Shown here piece by piece: positions 36,466-45,490 of a stretch of DNA of 64,000 bases. Below the pieces are notes generated by a model. The model searched no databases and was not told the DNA's origin. It saw only the letters and a list, made by a program, of their open reading frames with translations. Position 1 is the first letter of the stretch. Every line of letters begins with the position of its first letter. Made by a program: the position numbers and the translations under genes. This stretch comes from Tunicatimonas pelagia (GTDB lineage Bacteria > Bacteroidota > Bacteroidia > Cytophagales > Cyclobacteriaceae): the NCBI RefSeq assembly GCF_030506325.1, contig NZ_CP120683.1, positions 2,852,001 to 2,916,000 on the forward strand, given 5' to 3'.

Positions 36466-36811
36466 ATGAAATATATTTAGGATAGTAAATAATACAACTG
36501 TACCTACTCTTATTTGTTTATAACACTTATAATAGCAGTAAACTAAAAGTTATAAAAAAACAAGAAATAGCTGTATCGTAAAATTAGAATAGTAAACTCT
36601 GGAAAACCTTTTTAAAAAAGAGAGAATGGTACAATAAACGAGACTTCGTTTTTTTGCAAAAAGAGTAGTTGTATTATTCACTGTAAATGCAAGAGGTAGC
36701 CAAAACCGAACACATAGAGCAGATGCGCGCAGGGGTATACTCATTGTACTGTATTGTGAGGCAGGAATATATTCTCTAGAAATAGTAATAAGTATGAAGT
36801 GTACCTTACTG
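36466..36811. other. AT-rich intergenic region upstream of the STAS/GNAT/decarboxylase operon
   Basis: A 346-bp gap between the divergent-free STAS gene start and the 3' end of the kinase-like gene. It is AT-rich and should hold the promoter of the operon. No CAAAnnTA box, palindrome, RNA gene or credible small ORF was found. Confidence 0.5.
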
Positions 36812-37840
36812 CTAGATCTTCATGCGAAGCACCTCTTCTAAACTTGCCTTTACGATCTCTCCCATTGATCGGCAGCGAGAAAAGTTGGCAGAATGATAAA
36901 AATCGGTTAAATCTCGTTTTAGCTGAGCAACATTTTCGGCGGGAGCCAACGTATCATGCGTCATAGCATTCATCAGATGCTGAACTTGGTGACGCGATGA
37001 ACGTACTCGGGTGGCCATGAGCGCATGTTCTTCGATCTGGTACTGGCGCACCGACTCAGAGGTCATCAATTTTAATCCTACCTGAATAATCGGATTATTC
37101 TGTTTGAAGTACTGCGGCATGTAGATAGTTTTATGACCCTCGTACGATTGCTGGTCAAAATCAATAGCCCGAATCCGGTAATGCAGCTCATCAAAATCAG
37201 GGGTAACATCTATCACATAATTAGTGGCGTGCATATCGCCGAGTAGACGCACAAAGCAGCGTTCGTTAAACTTTACAAACTCTTTGGCTAACCGAGTAAG
37301 GTTATGAGTACCATTGTGCAACTGATCCTCAAAAAAACGATCGCCCGGAATGCCGGCAATATGCTCCTCTATAAGTGTTTGATCCGCCACCAAGTAGCTA
37401 ATCCTGTTAGGAGAGAGCATATGCTCCAACTCCAGACCATAGACTCGGGAGGCATCGGCATGCTTAATATAGAAATAATCGAAGTTATCATTGATACGGT
37501 TTACAATGCGTATTCGGAACGGGCGGGTATTGCCGTAGATGCATAAATCAACTCGGTCTACGTACAAGTGCTCCATCACCGATACGTCACCATCCGCTTT
37601 CAGAATAGAGTAGATCATCTTCAGCGCGTAGTAGATGCGATCCATGTCTTGCTGAGGGTACAACACTGTTACCCACAACGTGTCTTTATTAAATTTATCA
37701 TAGAGTGGAATAGTATTGTTATACCGCCGTAGGTCTTGGTACGTGATGGGTACCGTAGTTAAACGAGCCTGATCTTGTAAGTAGCTGCGAAGAACCTCAC
37801 CAATGGCATAGGTTTTTTTCTTACGAGAGATTCTCGGCAT
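36812..37840 (-). CDS. Uncharacterised protein with a divergent kinase (APH-like) fold
   Basis: A 342-residue protein of no named family known to me, but with ordered kinase landmarks. A lysine sits in a strand FDYFYIK (K126), an acid follows in GLELEH (E137 or E139), and a hinge-like stretch is TLIEEHIAG (about 155-163). A catalytic loop GDMHATNYVID matches the APH pattern GDxxxxN (D202, N207), and a metal-binding IDFDQQSY follows (D227 to D229). The N-terminal about 100 residues form an extra domain. It could phosphorylate a small molecule or protein. It is divergent from a small secreted-protein gene with a promoter between. Confidence 0.7.
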   Translation of the reverse strand: MPRISRKKKTYAIGEVLRSYLQDQARLTTVPITYQDLRRYNNTIPLYDKFNKDTLWVTVLYPQQDMDRIYYALKMIYSILKADGDVSVMEHLYVDRVDLCIYGNTRPFRIRIVNRINDNFDYFYIKHADASRVYGLELEHMLSPNRISYLVADQTLIEEHIAGIPGDRFFEDQLHNGTHNLTRLAKEFVKFNERCFVRLLGDMHATNYVIDVTPDFDELHYRIRAIDFDQQSYEGHKTIYMPQYFKQNNPIIQVGLKLMTSESVRQYQIEEHALMATRVRSSRHQVQHLMNAMTHDTLAPAENVAQLKRDLTDFYHSANFSRCRSMGEIVKASLEEVLRMKI

Positions 37841-38213
37841 AAGTATTCAAGTGAAAATGACGATTACAAGAAATAGTCCGCAAAAAAAGTGATTGAAAAT
37901 GGCAAAATACGGTACCCGAACCTTACAAATTGAAGAATTACAATATTTACAATTATTCAGTCTTTTTTTAAAAAAATGTTGAACGGAAGTATACCCTTAA
38001 GCTCATCTTTTTATACAGTTAATAAATGATTAGATAATTCTTTATAAAATATTCATTTCATTATGTTTTTTATATTGAATTGATATTTTTGTTGAAAATT
38101 ATTCAACAATCTATTCAATACCTGCGTATATTTGCAGTGAACGGTTAACCAAAAGTTCAAATTTGTAAGTTAGTCAAAGACCATAAGTTAGACCATTAAA
38201 AGCAAAAACAAGA
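37841..38213. other. AT-rich divergent promoter region
   Basis: This 373-bp gap between the kinase-like gene and the secreted two-repeat gene is very AT-rich at 37970-38110 and carries the TATATTTG box at 38127-38134. Repeated ATTCAACAAT-like words sit just before the box. No ORF is present. Confidence 0.55.
38127..38134 (+). promoter_or_regulatory. Promoter -7 element (TATATTTG)
   Basis: TATATTTG fits the TAnnTTTG consensus, 80 bp before the ATG of the secreted two-repeat protein. Transcription would start near 38140, leaving a leader of about 75 nt. Confidence 0.65.
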
Positions 38214-38810
38214 ATGAAAACTATTCAAGGAACGCTAATGATTGCTGCCGTATTTCTATTATTTGTAGGAAACGTGGTAGCTGCTAGTGGCACTGATACT
38301 AAAATTAGTGTTAGATCGCTAGAAAACGAAAGTAAGAAGGCTTTAATCCGGGTAGCCAGTGTCGGTTCATCTGAACAAGCCACTTTACGTATTAAAGATG
38401 AAAACGGCCGAACGCTGTACCGCGAAACACTCAATGGTGAAGATGCCTACATGAAAAAGTACGATTTCTCTCGCTTGCCGAGCGGTGAGTACGTAGTGGA
38501 AGTTCGTACGGCCAATGGTACTACTAAGGAAGCTTTTTCACTTAATGAAGGAGCAGCCCAGGCTGTGTACTTTAAGCCGGCTATAAAGGTAGAACCACAG
38601 AAAGTAAGTGTAGTTTTTAAGAACCAGATCAACTCGTCAGTATCCTTAAAGCTTTTTGATCAGGATGGGCGGGTACTTTATGAGGAGCGAGTAGCCTCTC
38701 AGGAGAAGTTTGCTAAAGGCCTCGATTTGTCTAAGCTAAACCGAGGACAGTACTCTTTAGCTATCTTGGGTAATAACTACGTGTACACCAAGAGTATTGA
38801 TCTAAAGTAA
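38214..38810 (+). CDS. Small secreted protein with two tandem beta-sandwich-like repeats
   Basis: A 198-residue protein with a signal peptide (about 1-23, ending VVAAS). The rest is two repeats of about 80 residues: ATLRIKDENGRTLYRETL...YDFSRLPSGEYVVEVRT, and VSLKLFDQDGRVLYEERV...LDLSKLNRGQYSLAI. The repeat resembles the strand pattern of T9SS C-terminal domains (IYDxxGRxL... LxxGxYxV), but both copies are inside a small protein instead of forming one tail. Role unknown; perhaps a surface or matrix component. It has its own promoter and a strong terminator. Confidence 0.7.
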   Translation: MKTIQGTLMIAAVFLLFVGNVVAASGTDTKISVRSLENESKKALIRVASVGSSEQATLRIKDENGRTLYRETLNGEDAYMKKYDFSRLPSGEYVVEVRTANGTTKEAFSLNEGAAQAVYFKPAIKVEPQKVSVVFKNQINSSVSLKLFDQDGRVLYEERVASQEKFAKGLDLSKLNRGQYSLAILGNNYVYTKSIDLK

Positions 38811-38900
38811 TATAGTACGGCGGGCGACCTCGCCGGGTGATAGTTCGCCGGGCGGCTCTGCCATGCGATTATAAGTATTTTTGTTAGGTTGTTGTATTGG

Positions 38901-38932
38901 TGCAGGCTCCTTCTGGGGGCTTGCATTTTTTT
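38901..38932 (+). terminator. Intrinsic terminator after the secreted-protein gene
   Basis: TGCAGGCTCC, loop TTCTG, GGGGCTTGCA and then TTTTTTT form a ten-pair stem (two wobbles) with a seven-T run. It is the clearest intrinsic terminator in the window and ends transcripts from the gene at 38214. Confidence 0.85.
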
Positions 38933-38990
38933 ATTCAGTGCCTACTCTAGTAATTCCTACCCAGAGAGCACGACTTCTGTTCAAAATTCT

Positions 38991-38998
38991 TATTTTTG
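38991..38998 (+). promoter_or_regulatory. Candidate pheT promoter -7 element (TATTTTTG)
   Basis: TATTTTTG fits TAnnTTTG, 66 bp before the pheT ATG and after the upstream terminator. Start of transcription would be about 39005, immediately before the hairpin at 39011. Confidence 0.5.
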
Positions 38999-39010
38999 CC
39001 AACCCATTTT

Positions 39011-39046
39011 GAAGGTACGCATCCCGATAGGTGCCACCTTCTTTTT
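39011..39046 (+). terminator. Terminator-like hairpin in the pheT leader
   Basis: GAAGGT pairs with ACCTTC, with an inner GCATC/GGTGC stem and loop CCGATA, then five T. It lies between the likely promoter and the pheT ATG at 39064, so it would sit in the leader RNA and could attenuate pheT. It is a separate structure from the terminator at 38901. Confidence 0.55.
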
Positions 39047-39063
39047 ATTTAATAGCGTTGGTA

Positions 39064-41475
39064 ATGAAAATATCCATCAACTGGCTTCGCGAATTCATCA
39101 ATCTTACGGCATCGCCTCAAGAACTTGCCGATAAGCTCACGCTTTCTGGTCTGGAAGTGGAAGGCCAGGAGAAGTTCGATCAGATTCCGGGCGGTTTGGA
39201 GGGATTGGTCGTCGGCGAGGTGCTCTCGGTACAAAAGCATCCTAATGCCGATCGGCTTAGTTTAACTCAAGTGGATGTGGGCGAAGCGGAACCGCTGCCC
39301 ATTGTTTGTGGTGCTCCTAACGTAGCCGAAAAGCAAAAGGTCATTGTTGCCAAAGTAGGAGCCACACTGTATCCAACTAAAGGAGATTCTTTTGCTATCA
39401 AAAAATCAAAAATTCGGGGTGAGGTATCACGGGGAATGATTTGTGCCGAAGATGAAATTGGGCTAGGTACCCAGCACGACGGTATTATGGTGCTCGATAC
39501 CCAGCTACCCAACGGTACTCCCGCGGCTGATTACTTCGGACTAGTATCGGACCAGGTGCTAGAAATTGGACTTACTCCTAATCGGGCAGATGCAGCCTCC
39601 CACTTTGGCGTAGCTCGCGATCTGAAAGCGTTGTACCACCAACCACTAACACTACCTAATACCGAAAACTTCTCGGTAGATAATCAGAATTTGCCTATTG
39701 AAGTAGTGGTAGAAAATACCGAAGCTTGCCCTCGCTACTCGGGATTAACCATTAGCGGCGTCGCCGTGCAAGATTCACCTGATTGGCTACAAGCTCGGCT
39801 ACGGGCTATTGGCTTATCGCCGATCAACAATATAGTGGATGCTACCAACTACGTGCTGCACGGGCTAGGCCAACCCATGCACGCCTTCGATGCCGATGCA
39901 ATTACCGGGGGGAAAGTAATTGTAAAAACCCTGCCGGAAGGGAGCACCTTCACTACGCTAGATGAAAAAGAGCGAAAACTACTGGCCCAAGACCTGATGA
40001 TATGCAATGCTGAAGAGGGCATGTGTATTGCTGGAGTATTTGGGGGCATTAAGTCGGGAGTGAAAGCAAGCACCCAAAATATATTTTTGGAGAGTGCTTA
40101 CTTTTCGCCGGAGTACATTCGGCGCACTGCCCAGCACCACAGCTTAAAAACTGATGCTTCGTTTCGCTACGAGCGGGGCACCGACCCTAATATTACGGTG
40201 TACGCCCTAAAGGTGGCTGCTTTGCTAATAAAAGAGATTGCGGGAGGGCAAATATCCTCGAGTATAGTAGATGTGTACCCTAATGCCATCGAATCGTTTC
40301 GGGTAGCGGTAAAGTACAAAAATGTAGATCGGCTCATTGGTAAACAGATTGACCGTGGGGAGATTACAGAAATACTGCAACAACTGGAGATAGAAGTAGT
40401 AGAAGAAAATGAAACCAGTATTACCGTGCTGGTACCACCTTACCGGGTAGATGTGCAGCGGGAAGCAGATATTATTGAAGAGATCCTACGGATTCATGGC
40501 TACGATCAGGTAGTAACGGCCGATTACCTAAGTGCCGATTATATCGCTCGCTTCCCTGAAATTGATGATCGAAAGCTACAGCTACGTCTCAGTGAGATGT
40601 TAGTCGGAAACGGGTTTTACGAAATGGTGACCAACTCGCTTACCAAACCAGCGTATGTTCAGGAGCCAACCGCCGTTTCGTTATACAATCCGCTGAGTGA
40701 AGACCTCAACGTTATGCGCCAGCACTTACTATTCTCTGGGCTAGAGGTAATCGCGCACAACATCAATCGTCAGCAAAAAAATTTGAAATTTTTTGAGTTC
40801 GGAACAACCTATAGGCACCAAGAGGATAAGTATTTGGAAGCAAAGGAGTTAGTTATTTTTATGACCGGATTGGTGCAAGCCGAAAGCTGGATGGCATCGG
40901 CAGAGCCAGTATCTTTTCATCATTTGTCCTCGCATATTCAAATAATTTTTAATAGGTTTGGTATCACTGGAATAGTTCAAGAACCCTTGAACGACCCATT
41001 CTTTAGCTACGGATTACAGCTTACTCATCAGGAAAAAATAGTAGCTAAACTCGGTAAAATCGATACTAAAACGGCGAATTTGGCCGAGGTAAAACAGCCC
41101 GTTTTTTGTGCGGTAGTACAGTGGCTAGTACTGCTAGAAAAATTGCGCGGCACCTCAACCAAGGAGCGAACAGTTTTTCAGGAAATTTCTAAATTTCCTG
41201 AGGTAAGGAGAGATTTGTCTCTGGTATTAGATCAGGAAGTAACCTTTAGGGAAGTAGAACAGGTGGCGAAGGCCAACGGCAATAACTTGGTAAAGCGCAT
41301 CAATGTGTTTGATGTTTACGAAGGTGAACAGTTGGTGAAGGGAAGAAAGGCCTATGCACTCAGCTTTATTTTACAAGACCAGCATCGAACGCTGACTGAT
41401 AAAATTATTGACAAAACAATGAACCGGCTTATGAAGCAATTTGAACAGGAACTTCACGCAGAAATTCGCCAATAG
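39064..41475 (+). CDS. pheT: Phenylalanine--tRNA ligase beta subunit
   Basis: An 803-residue subunit that forms the alpha2/beta2 enzyme with PheS. In order: the N-terminal MKISINWLREFINL, an OB-fold tRNA-binding (EMAP) domain (about 40-155), B3/B4 editing domain (about 210-380, GLGQPMHAFDAD), B5 domain, a catalytic-like core and a ferredoxin-like anticodon-binding domain at the end (FPEVRRDLSLVL...VFDVYEGEQL). Start ATG 39064 matches the family N-terminus; a GTG 33 bases upstream is not used. pheS is about 5 kb downstream on the other strand. Confidence 0.95.
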   Translation: MKISINWLREFINLTASPQELADKLTLSGLEVEGQEKFDQIPGGLEGLVVGEVLSVQKHPNADRLSLTQVDVGEAEPLPIVCGAPNVAEKQKVIVAKVGATLYPTKGDSFAIKKSKIRGEVSRGMICAEDEIGLGTQHDGIMVLDTQLPNGTPAADYFGLVSDQVLEIGLTPNRADAASHFGVARDLKALYHQPLTLPNTENFSVDNQNLPIEVVVENTEACPRYSGLTISGVAVQDSPDWLQARLRAIGLSPINNIVDATNYVLHGLGQPMHAFDADAITGGKVIVKTLPEGSTFTTLDEKERKLLAQDLMICNAEEGMCIAGVFGGIKSGVKASTQNIFLESAYFSPEYIRRTAQHHSLKTDASFRYERGTDPNITVYALKVAALLIKEIAGGQISSSIVDVYPNAIESFRVAVKYKNVDRLIGKQIDRGEITEILQQLEIEVVEENETSITVLVPPYRVDVQREADIIEEILRIHGYDQVVTADYLSADYIARFPEIDDRKLQLRLSEMLVGNGFYEMVTNSLTKPAYVQEPTAVSLYNPLSEDLNVMRQHLLFSGLEVIAHNINRQQKNLKFFEFGTTYRHQEDKYLEAKELVIFMTGLVQAESWMASAEPVSFHHLSSHIQIIFNRFGITGIVQEPLNDPFFSYGLQLTHQEKIVAKLGKIDTKTANLAEVKQPVFCAVVQWLVLLEKLRGTSTKERTVFQEISKFPEVRRDLSLVLDQEVTFREVEQVAKANGNNLVKRINVFDVYEGEQLVKGRKAYALSFILQDQHRTLTDKIIDKTMNRLMKQFEQELHAEIRQ

Positions 41476-41566
41476 TCCATTGGCCACGCTACCAGCTAGG
41501 CGGACTAGCAAGCTGGCTCTCATATTCTCTTAACCAAAACCAAACTCTGCTAATACGTCCGTCTGC

Positions 41567-41866
41567 ATGATCCACCCTACTATACTCTCGTCCGAAATTG
41601 TAACCCTAGAAAGGAAAATCGAGCTACTTCTTGATAAGCACACAGCATTGCAGGAAGAATTGTCCCGAGTAAAACAAGAGAACGAAGAACTGAAGCTGGC
41701 GCTCACTTCTAAAGAAGAAGAATTAACGCATTTTAAAAAATCAATTAAAATCAGTAAACTTGCTCAGTTGACAGTAGCTGATCACAGCGAAACTACTGAA
41801 GTAAAGCGTACTATTAACGAGTACATCAAGAAAATTGATAAATGCATTGCTCATTTGAGCCAGTAA
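41567..41866 (+). CDS. Small coiled-coil protein upstream of zapA
   Basis: A 99-residue protein almost wholly predicted as a coiled coil: LERKIELLLDKHTALQEEL and RVKQENEELKLALTSKEEEL, followed by a short tail. It has no transmembrane segment. Its place directly before zapA suggests a division-related partner in the style of ZapB-like coiled-coil proteins, although similarity is not direct. The gap to the zapA ATG is 11 bases. Confidence 0.65.
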   Translation: MIHPTILSSEIVTLERKIELLLDKHTALQEELSRVKQENEELKLALTSKEEELTHFKKSIKISKLAQLTVADHSETTEVKRTINEYIKKIDKCIAHLSQ

Positions 41867-41877
41867 AGCACATTTTC

Positions 41878-42165
41878 ATGGAGGCACTTTCCATAAAAAT
41901 AAAAATTGGGGACCGAGAGTATCCTATGCGGGTTGAGCCCGAAGATGAAGAACGTATCCGGCAAGCGAGCCGAATGCTGAACGAACAGATTCAGCACTAC
42001 CGCCAGAGCTATAATACTACTGATAAGCAAGATCTGCTGGCAGTAGTGGCCTTTGATGCGTTTTTAGAAAAGTTAGCGTACCAAACCCAGCAAGCTGAAA
42101 CGGAAAAGGTGATCGCTGATAAGATCGGTCGTTTAAACCGACTTATTAGCCAAGCCATATCGTAG
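41878..42165 (+). CDS. zapA: Cell division protein ZapA-like
   Basis: A 95-residue protein fitting ZapA: N-terminal IKIKIGDREYPMRVEPEDEERIRQA followed by a long helix (LLAVVAFDAFLEKLAYQTQ) that forms the coiled-coil dimer. ZapA binds FtsZ and stabilises the Z ring. The ATG at 41878 is chosen over an upstream in-frame codon that overlaps the coiled-coil gene. It is in the order pheT, coiled coil, zapA, rny, common in Bacteroidota. Confidence 0.85.
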   Translation: MEALSIKIKIGDREYPMRVEPEDEERIRQASRMLNEQIQHYRQSYNTTDKQDLLAVVAFDAFLEKLAYQTQQAETEKVIADKIGRLNRLISQAIS

Positions 42166-42167
42166 TG

Positions 42168-42275
42168 CTAAATGTAGGCAGCCTCTAGTGCTGTTTAACG
42201 TGCATACCCTTCGTTAATACTCGCTCATCGGCAGTGTAGTTAGGCTACTGTCTGTAGTATCCACATCTAACTATA
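42168..42275 (+). ncRNA. Possible 6S RNA (ssrS) locus
   Basis: The 115-bp gap between zapA and rny has no ORF and carries possible pairing between AGCCT near its start and AGGCT near 42240. In Bacteroidota I recall the 6S RNA gene being placed between zapA and rny, so this is the expected site. The call rests on position, not on a recognised sequence. Confidence 0.3.
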
Positions 42276-42280
42276 TCATC

Positions 42281-43891
42281 ATGGGTGAATCAACCATAAT
42301 TTTACTTGTCGCCGTAATTGCGGCCCTAGGGGCAGGGTTCTTCATCGGCTTACTGGTATCCAAGCGGAAAACCGATACGCAGGAAAAACAGCTTAAGGAT
42401 CGAGAAGCTGCCCTCAAACAACAAGAAACTACCGTGCAGGCCAAAGCCGATATTATTATCAAAGATGCGAAAAGCAAGGCCGAGTCTATTAAGAAAGAAA
42501 GAATCTACGAAGCCAAAGAAAAGTTTCTGAAGCTAAAATCAGAATTTGAGGAAGAATCCAATCGAAAAAAGAATATCCTAATTACTAACGAAAACAAACT
42601 TAAGCAGCGGGAAACTCGGCTCAACGAGCAAGCGGAAAAACTGCGTGGTCAGGAAAATAAGCTAAAGGAAAAGGCAGAAGGCCTGGAAACCCAGCTGGAA
42701 GTTACCCGCAAAAAGCAAAGTGAGTTAGAAAAAGTGCATCAGCAGAAGGTGGCCATTCTGGAGAAAGTATCTGGATTATCAGCGGACGAAGCCAAACAGC
42801 AACTTATAAAAAGCCTAGAAGATGAGGCAAACACGCAGGCTACAGCACTCATCAAAAATATTATTGAGGAGGCCAAACTTACCGCTACCAAAGACGCTAA
42901 AAAAGTAGTGCTAGATACCATTCAGCGTACTGCTACCGAACACGCTATCGAAAATTGTGTATCCGTATTCAATATTGAAAGCGACGATGTAAAAGGAAAA
43001 GTAATTGGTCGGGAAGGGCGTAACATCCGAGCCTTAGAAGCCTCTACCGGGGTAGAAATTATTGTAGATGATACTCCCGAAGCCATCATTATTTCTGGTT
43101 TCGATCCGGTGCGCCGGGAGATCGCCCGCCTTTCCTTACACCGATTGGTGATTGATGGTCGTATTCATCCTGCCCGTATTGAGGAGGTGGTTGCTAAAAC
43201 AACCAAAAACATTGAAGAAGAAATTATTGAGACCGGCGAACGCACAGTAATTGATCTGGGAATTCACGGCTTACATCCTGAGCTGATTAAGATGATCGGG
43301 CGAATGCGCTTCCGCTCGTCTTACGGACAGAACTTGCTACAGCACTCCCGTGAGGTATCCAACCTCTGCGCTACTATGGCTTCTGAACTAGGAATCAATC
43401 CTAAACTAGCCAAGCGAGCGGGCTTGCTGCACGACATCGGAAAAGTATGGCCTGAAGAACCAGAGTTACCCCATGCTTTGCTCGGGATGAAGCTAACCGA
43501 AAAGTACGGCGAGCACCCCGATGTGTGCAATGCCGTAGGCGCGCACCACGATGAAATAGAGATGACTGCCATTATATCTCCGATTATTCAATCTTGCGAT
43601 GCTATCTCGGGTTCTCGCCCCGGGGCTCGGCGCGAAATTGTTGATTCCTACATTCAGCGACTTAAAGATTTAGAGTCGCTAGGCTTAGAATTTGATGGGG
43701 TAAGTAAATGCTACGCCATTCAGGCCGGAAGGGAGCTGCGGGTAATTGTAGATGCTGATAATGTAACTGATGACCAAGCAGGCAACCTTTCGTTTGAGAT
43801 CTCTCGTAAGATTGAAAAAGATATGCAGTACCCTGGGCAAGTGAAAGTAACCGTAATTAGAGAGATGCGCTCGGTGAGCTTTGCGAAATAG
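42281..43891 (+). CDS. rny: Ribonuclease Y
   Basis: A 536-residue membrane-anchored endoribonuclease that starts mRNA decay. An N-terminal helix (about 4-25) is followed by a long Lys/Glu coiled coil (about 30-210), a KH domain (about 225-290, [27 protein letters not shown]) and an HD domain (about 340-450) with the metal pair in [12 protein letters not shown] and AHHDEIE. All catalytic residues are present. It follows zapA. Confidence 0.95.
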   Translation: MGESTIILLVAVIAALGAGFFIGLLVSKRKTDTQEKQLKDREAALKQQETTVQAKADIIIKDAKSKAESIKKERIYEAKEKFLKLKSEFEEESNRKKNILITNENKLKQRETRLNEQAEKLRGQENKLKEKAEGLETQLEVTRKKQSELEKVHQQKVAILEKVSGLSADEAKQQLIKSLEDEANTQATALIKNIIEEAKLTATKDAKKVVLDTIQRTATEHAIENCVSVFNIESDDVKGKVIGREGRNIRALEASTGVEIIVDDTPEAIIISGFDPVRREIARLSLHRLVIDGRIHPARIEEVVAKTTKNIEEEIIETGERTVIDLGIHGLHPELIKMIGRMRFRSSYGQNLLQHSREVSNLCATMASELGINPKLAKRAGLLHDIGKVWPEEPELPHALLGMKLTEKYGEHPDVCNAVGAHHDEIEMTAIISPIIQSCDAISGSRPGARREIVDSYIQRLKDLESLGLEFDGVSKCYAIQAGRELRVIVDADNVTDDQAGNLSFEISRKIEKDMQYPGQVKVTVIREMRSVSFAK

Positions 43892-43906
43892 AATCATTTA
43901 GAGACC

Positions 43907-43954
43907 AAAAAAGGCAAGTTTCTGTATCACCGATTAGATTACAGAAACTTGCCT
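43907..43954 (-). terminator. Intrinsic terminator of sucD (and block for rny)
   Basis: AGGCAAGTTTCTGTA at 43912-43926 and TACAGAAACTTGCCT at 43940-43954 form a perfect 15-bp stem with a 13-base loop. Read on the minus strand it is followed by TTTTTT, so it ends sucD transcription. It lies between the convergent rny and sucD genes. Confidence 0.85.
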
Positions 43955-43980
43955 CACTTGAATGTTAGATAAGGATAAAT

Positions 43981-44856
43981 CTACGACAAAGCCTCCGCCA
44001 TTTTCTCGCCAATGGTAGCCGGAGATTCTACTACAATTAGGCCACATTCGCGCATCACGCGCATTTTAGCTTCGGCAGTATCTTCTTCACCACCAATAAT
44101 AGCTCCGGCGTGACCCATCCGGCGACCGGGAGGAGCGGTTTGTCCGGCAATAAAGCCGACCACTGGTTTTTTATTTCCGTTTTCCTGAATCCAGCGAGCA
44201 GCCTGCGGTTCGTACTGTCCGCCAATTTCTCCGATCATTACGATGCCGTCGGTGTCTGGGTCGTTCATGAGTAGTTCTACAGCCTCTTTGGTAGAAGTTC
44301 CAATAATTGGGTCACCCCCGATGCCAATTGCCGTAGAAACACCCAATCCGGCTTTTACCACCTGATCGGCTGCTTCGTAAGTAAGCGTTCCCGATTTAGA
44401 TACGATTCCGACCTTACCGGGCTTAAATACAAAACCAGGCATAATACCCACCTTGGCTTCGCCGGGAGTAATTACCCCGGGGCAGTTGGGGCCAACCAGC
44501 CGTACGCCCTCTTTTTGCTTTAGGTAGTGCTTAGCTACCATCATGTCCTTCACGGGAATTCCTTCGGTAATTGCGATGATTACCTCAATACCGGCATCGG
44601 CTGATTCCATGATGGCATCGGCGGCAAAGGCCGGGGGTACAAATATGATGGATACATTGGCCTGCTTTTCGGCTACGGCCTCGGCTACACTATTGAATAC
44701 CGGACGATCTAAGTGGGTTTGCCCACCCTTACCAGGCGTTACGCCACCAACTACATTGGTGCCGTACTCAATCATTTGTTCGGCGTGGAAAGTACCTTCC
44801 GAACCAGTGAAGCCTTGAACAATAATACGGGAATCTTTATTTACTAGAACACTCAT
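43981..44856 (-). CDS. sucD: Succinate--CoA ligase subunit alpha
   Basis: A 291-residue TCA-cycle subunit that binds CoA and carries the phosphorylated histidine. Signatures are [53 protein letters not shown] and the active His in [12 protein letters not shown]. The ATG at 44856 matches the family start. The beta subunit gene sucC is not next to it in this window, so the complex is encoded at two places. Confidence 0.95.
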   Translation of the reverse strand: MSVLVNKDSRIIVQGFTGSEGTFHAEQMIEYGTNVVGGVTPGKGGQTHLDRPVFNSVAEAVAEKQANVSIIFVPPAFAADAIMESADAGIEVIIAITEGIPVKDMMVAKHYLKQKEGVRLVGPNCPGVITPGEAKVGIMPGFVFKPGKVGIVSKSGTLTYEAADQVVKAGLGVSTAIGIGGDPIIGTSTKEAVELLMNDPDTDGIVMIGEIGGQYEPQAARWIQENGNKKPVVGFIAGQTAPPGRRMGHAGAIIGGEEDTAEAKMRVMRECGLIVVESPATIGEKMAEALS

Positions 44857-44917
44857 AGGGTGGGGAAAAAATTTTTGACAAAAATAGGACAAATCAGCGC
44901 ATTGCCAAACCGATACA

Positions 44918-45022
44918 GTGTTAAAGTGCGAAGTGTTAGGGTGCTAATGTTTTCAACTATTCAAACTAGTACGACCCAGTATAGGCACAATAACACTCTA
45001 ACACATAAACACAATAACACTA
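44918..45022. repeat. GTGTTA/TAACAC low-complexity spacer
   Basis: A left part with GTGTTAAAGTGCGAAGTGTTAGG and a right part with CAATAACACTCTAACACATA can fold on each other. It shares the 10-mer GTGCGAAGTG with the spacer at 428-437. It lies between the lipoprotein gene (minus) and sucD. Confidence 0.6.
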
Positions 45023-45025
45023 ACC

Positions 45026-45490
45026 TTATGGAAGGTTAAAAATGTACAAGAAGTTACCATCTAGTTGCGTACCGTACTGGCGCAGTGGCAACGGACTTAC
45101 CCCGCCCACCGGATTACCCTGAAAGTCGTAGACGGTATTGTCACAACCCTCCTGTATGAAAAAACCGGATGGATCAACAAATATTTCGGCACAGGCTTCT
45201 TCAAATCGATGGGGACTGGCTTTCTCAAAAGCCCGGTAGGTAGTTGCGTTTTCTCGATAGATCAAAATACCCTTCCAGCCACCTATAATCTCGACAAAGC
45301 CACCATCTTGCCGAAGGGGCAAAAATTCTTGATTGGTTAGGTTAATCGTTTCGTCTACTAGCACCGGGGGGATAGGATCGTATAGCAGATCATTTTCACA
45401 ACCGGCTAGGAGACATAGGAAAAAAGCAAGCGCATAAATTCCCCTAGCCCTATTCCATAGCGGCCACTTTAGGAAAGGGGGAAAAAGCAT
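45026..45490 (-). CDS. Rieske-fold lipoprotein lacking iron-sulphur ligands
   Basis: A 154-residue lipoprotein from the ATG at 45490, with a lipobox LLAGC near residue 31. The C-terminal domain follows the Rieske-like pattern of Bacteroidota proteins (GILIYRENATTYRAFEKASPH, FFIQEGCDNTVYDFQGNPV, PLRQYGTQLDGNFLYIF). Yet the usual CxH and CxxH ligand pairs are replaced (SPH, CDNT), so a 2Fe-2S cluster is unlikely. The reading frame continues upstream through a C/G-rich spacer-like stretch to ATG 45598 or further, which would give an odd long leader. Confidence 0.6.
   Translation of the reverse strand: MLFPPFLKWPLWNRARGIYALAFFLCLLAGCENDLLYDPIPPVLVDETINLTNQEFLPLRQDGGFVEIIGGWKGILIYRENATTYRAFEKASPHRFEEACAEIFVDPSGFFIQEGCDNTVYDFQGNPVGGVSPLPLRQYGTQLDGNFLYIFNLP

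Noticed and set aside
36550-36744. 64-codon minus-strand frame upstream of the STAS-like gene
   Set aside because: AT-rich spacer, hydrophobic random-looking peptide, and it lies where the operon promoter is expected.
38889-39134. An 81-codon frame overlapping the pheT leader with a Phe-rich stretch (TTC TTT TTA TTT)
   Set aside because: It begins at a TTG without a clear ribosome-binding site, runs through a strong terminator and into pheT in another frame, so it is not a normal leader peptide.
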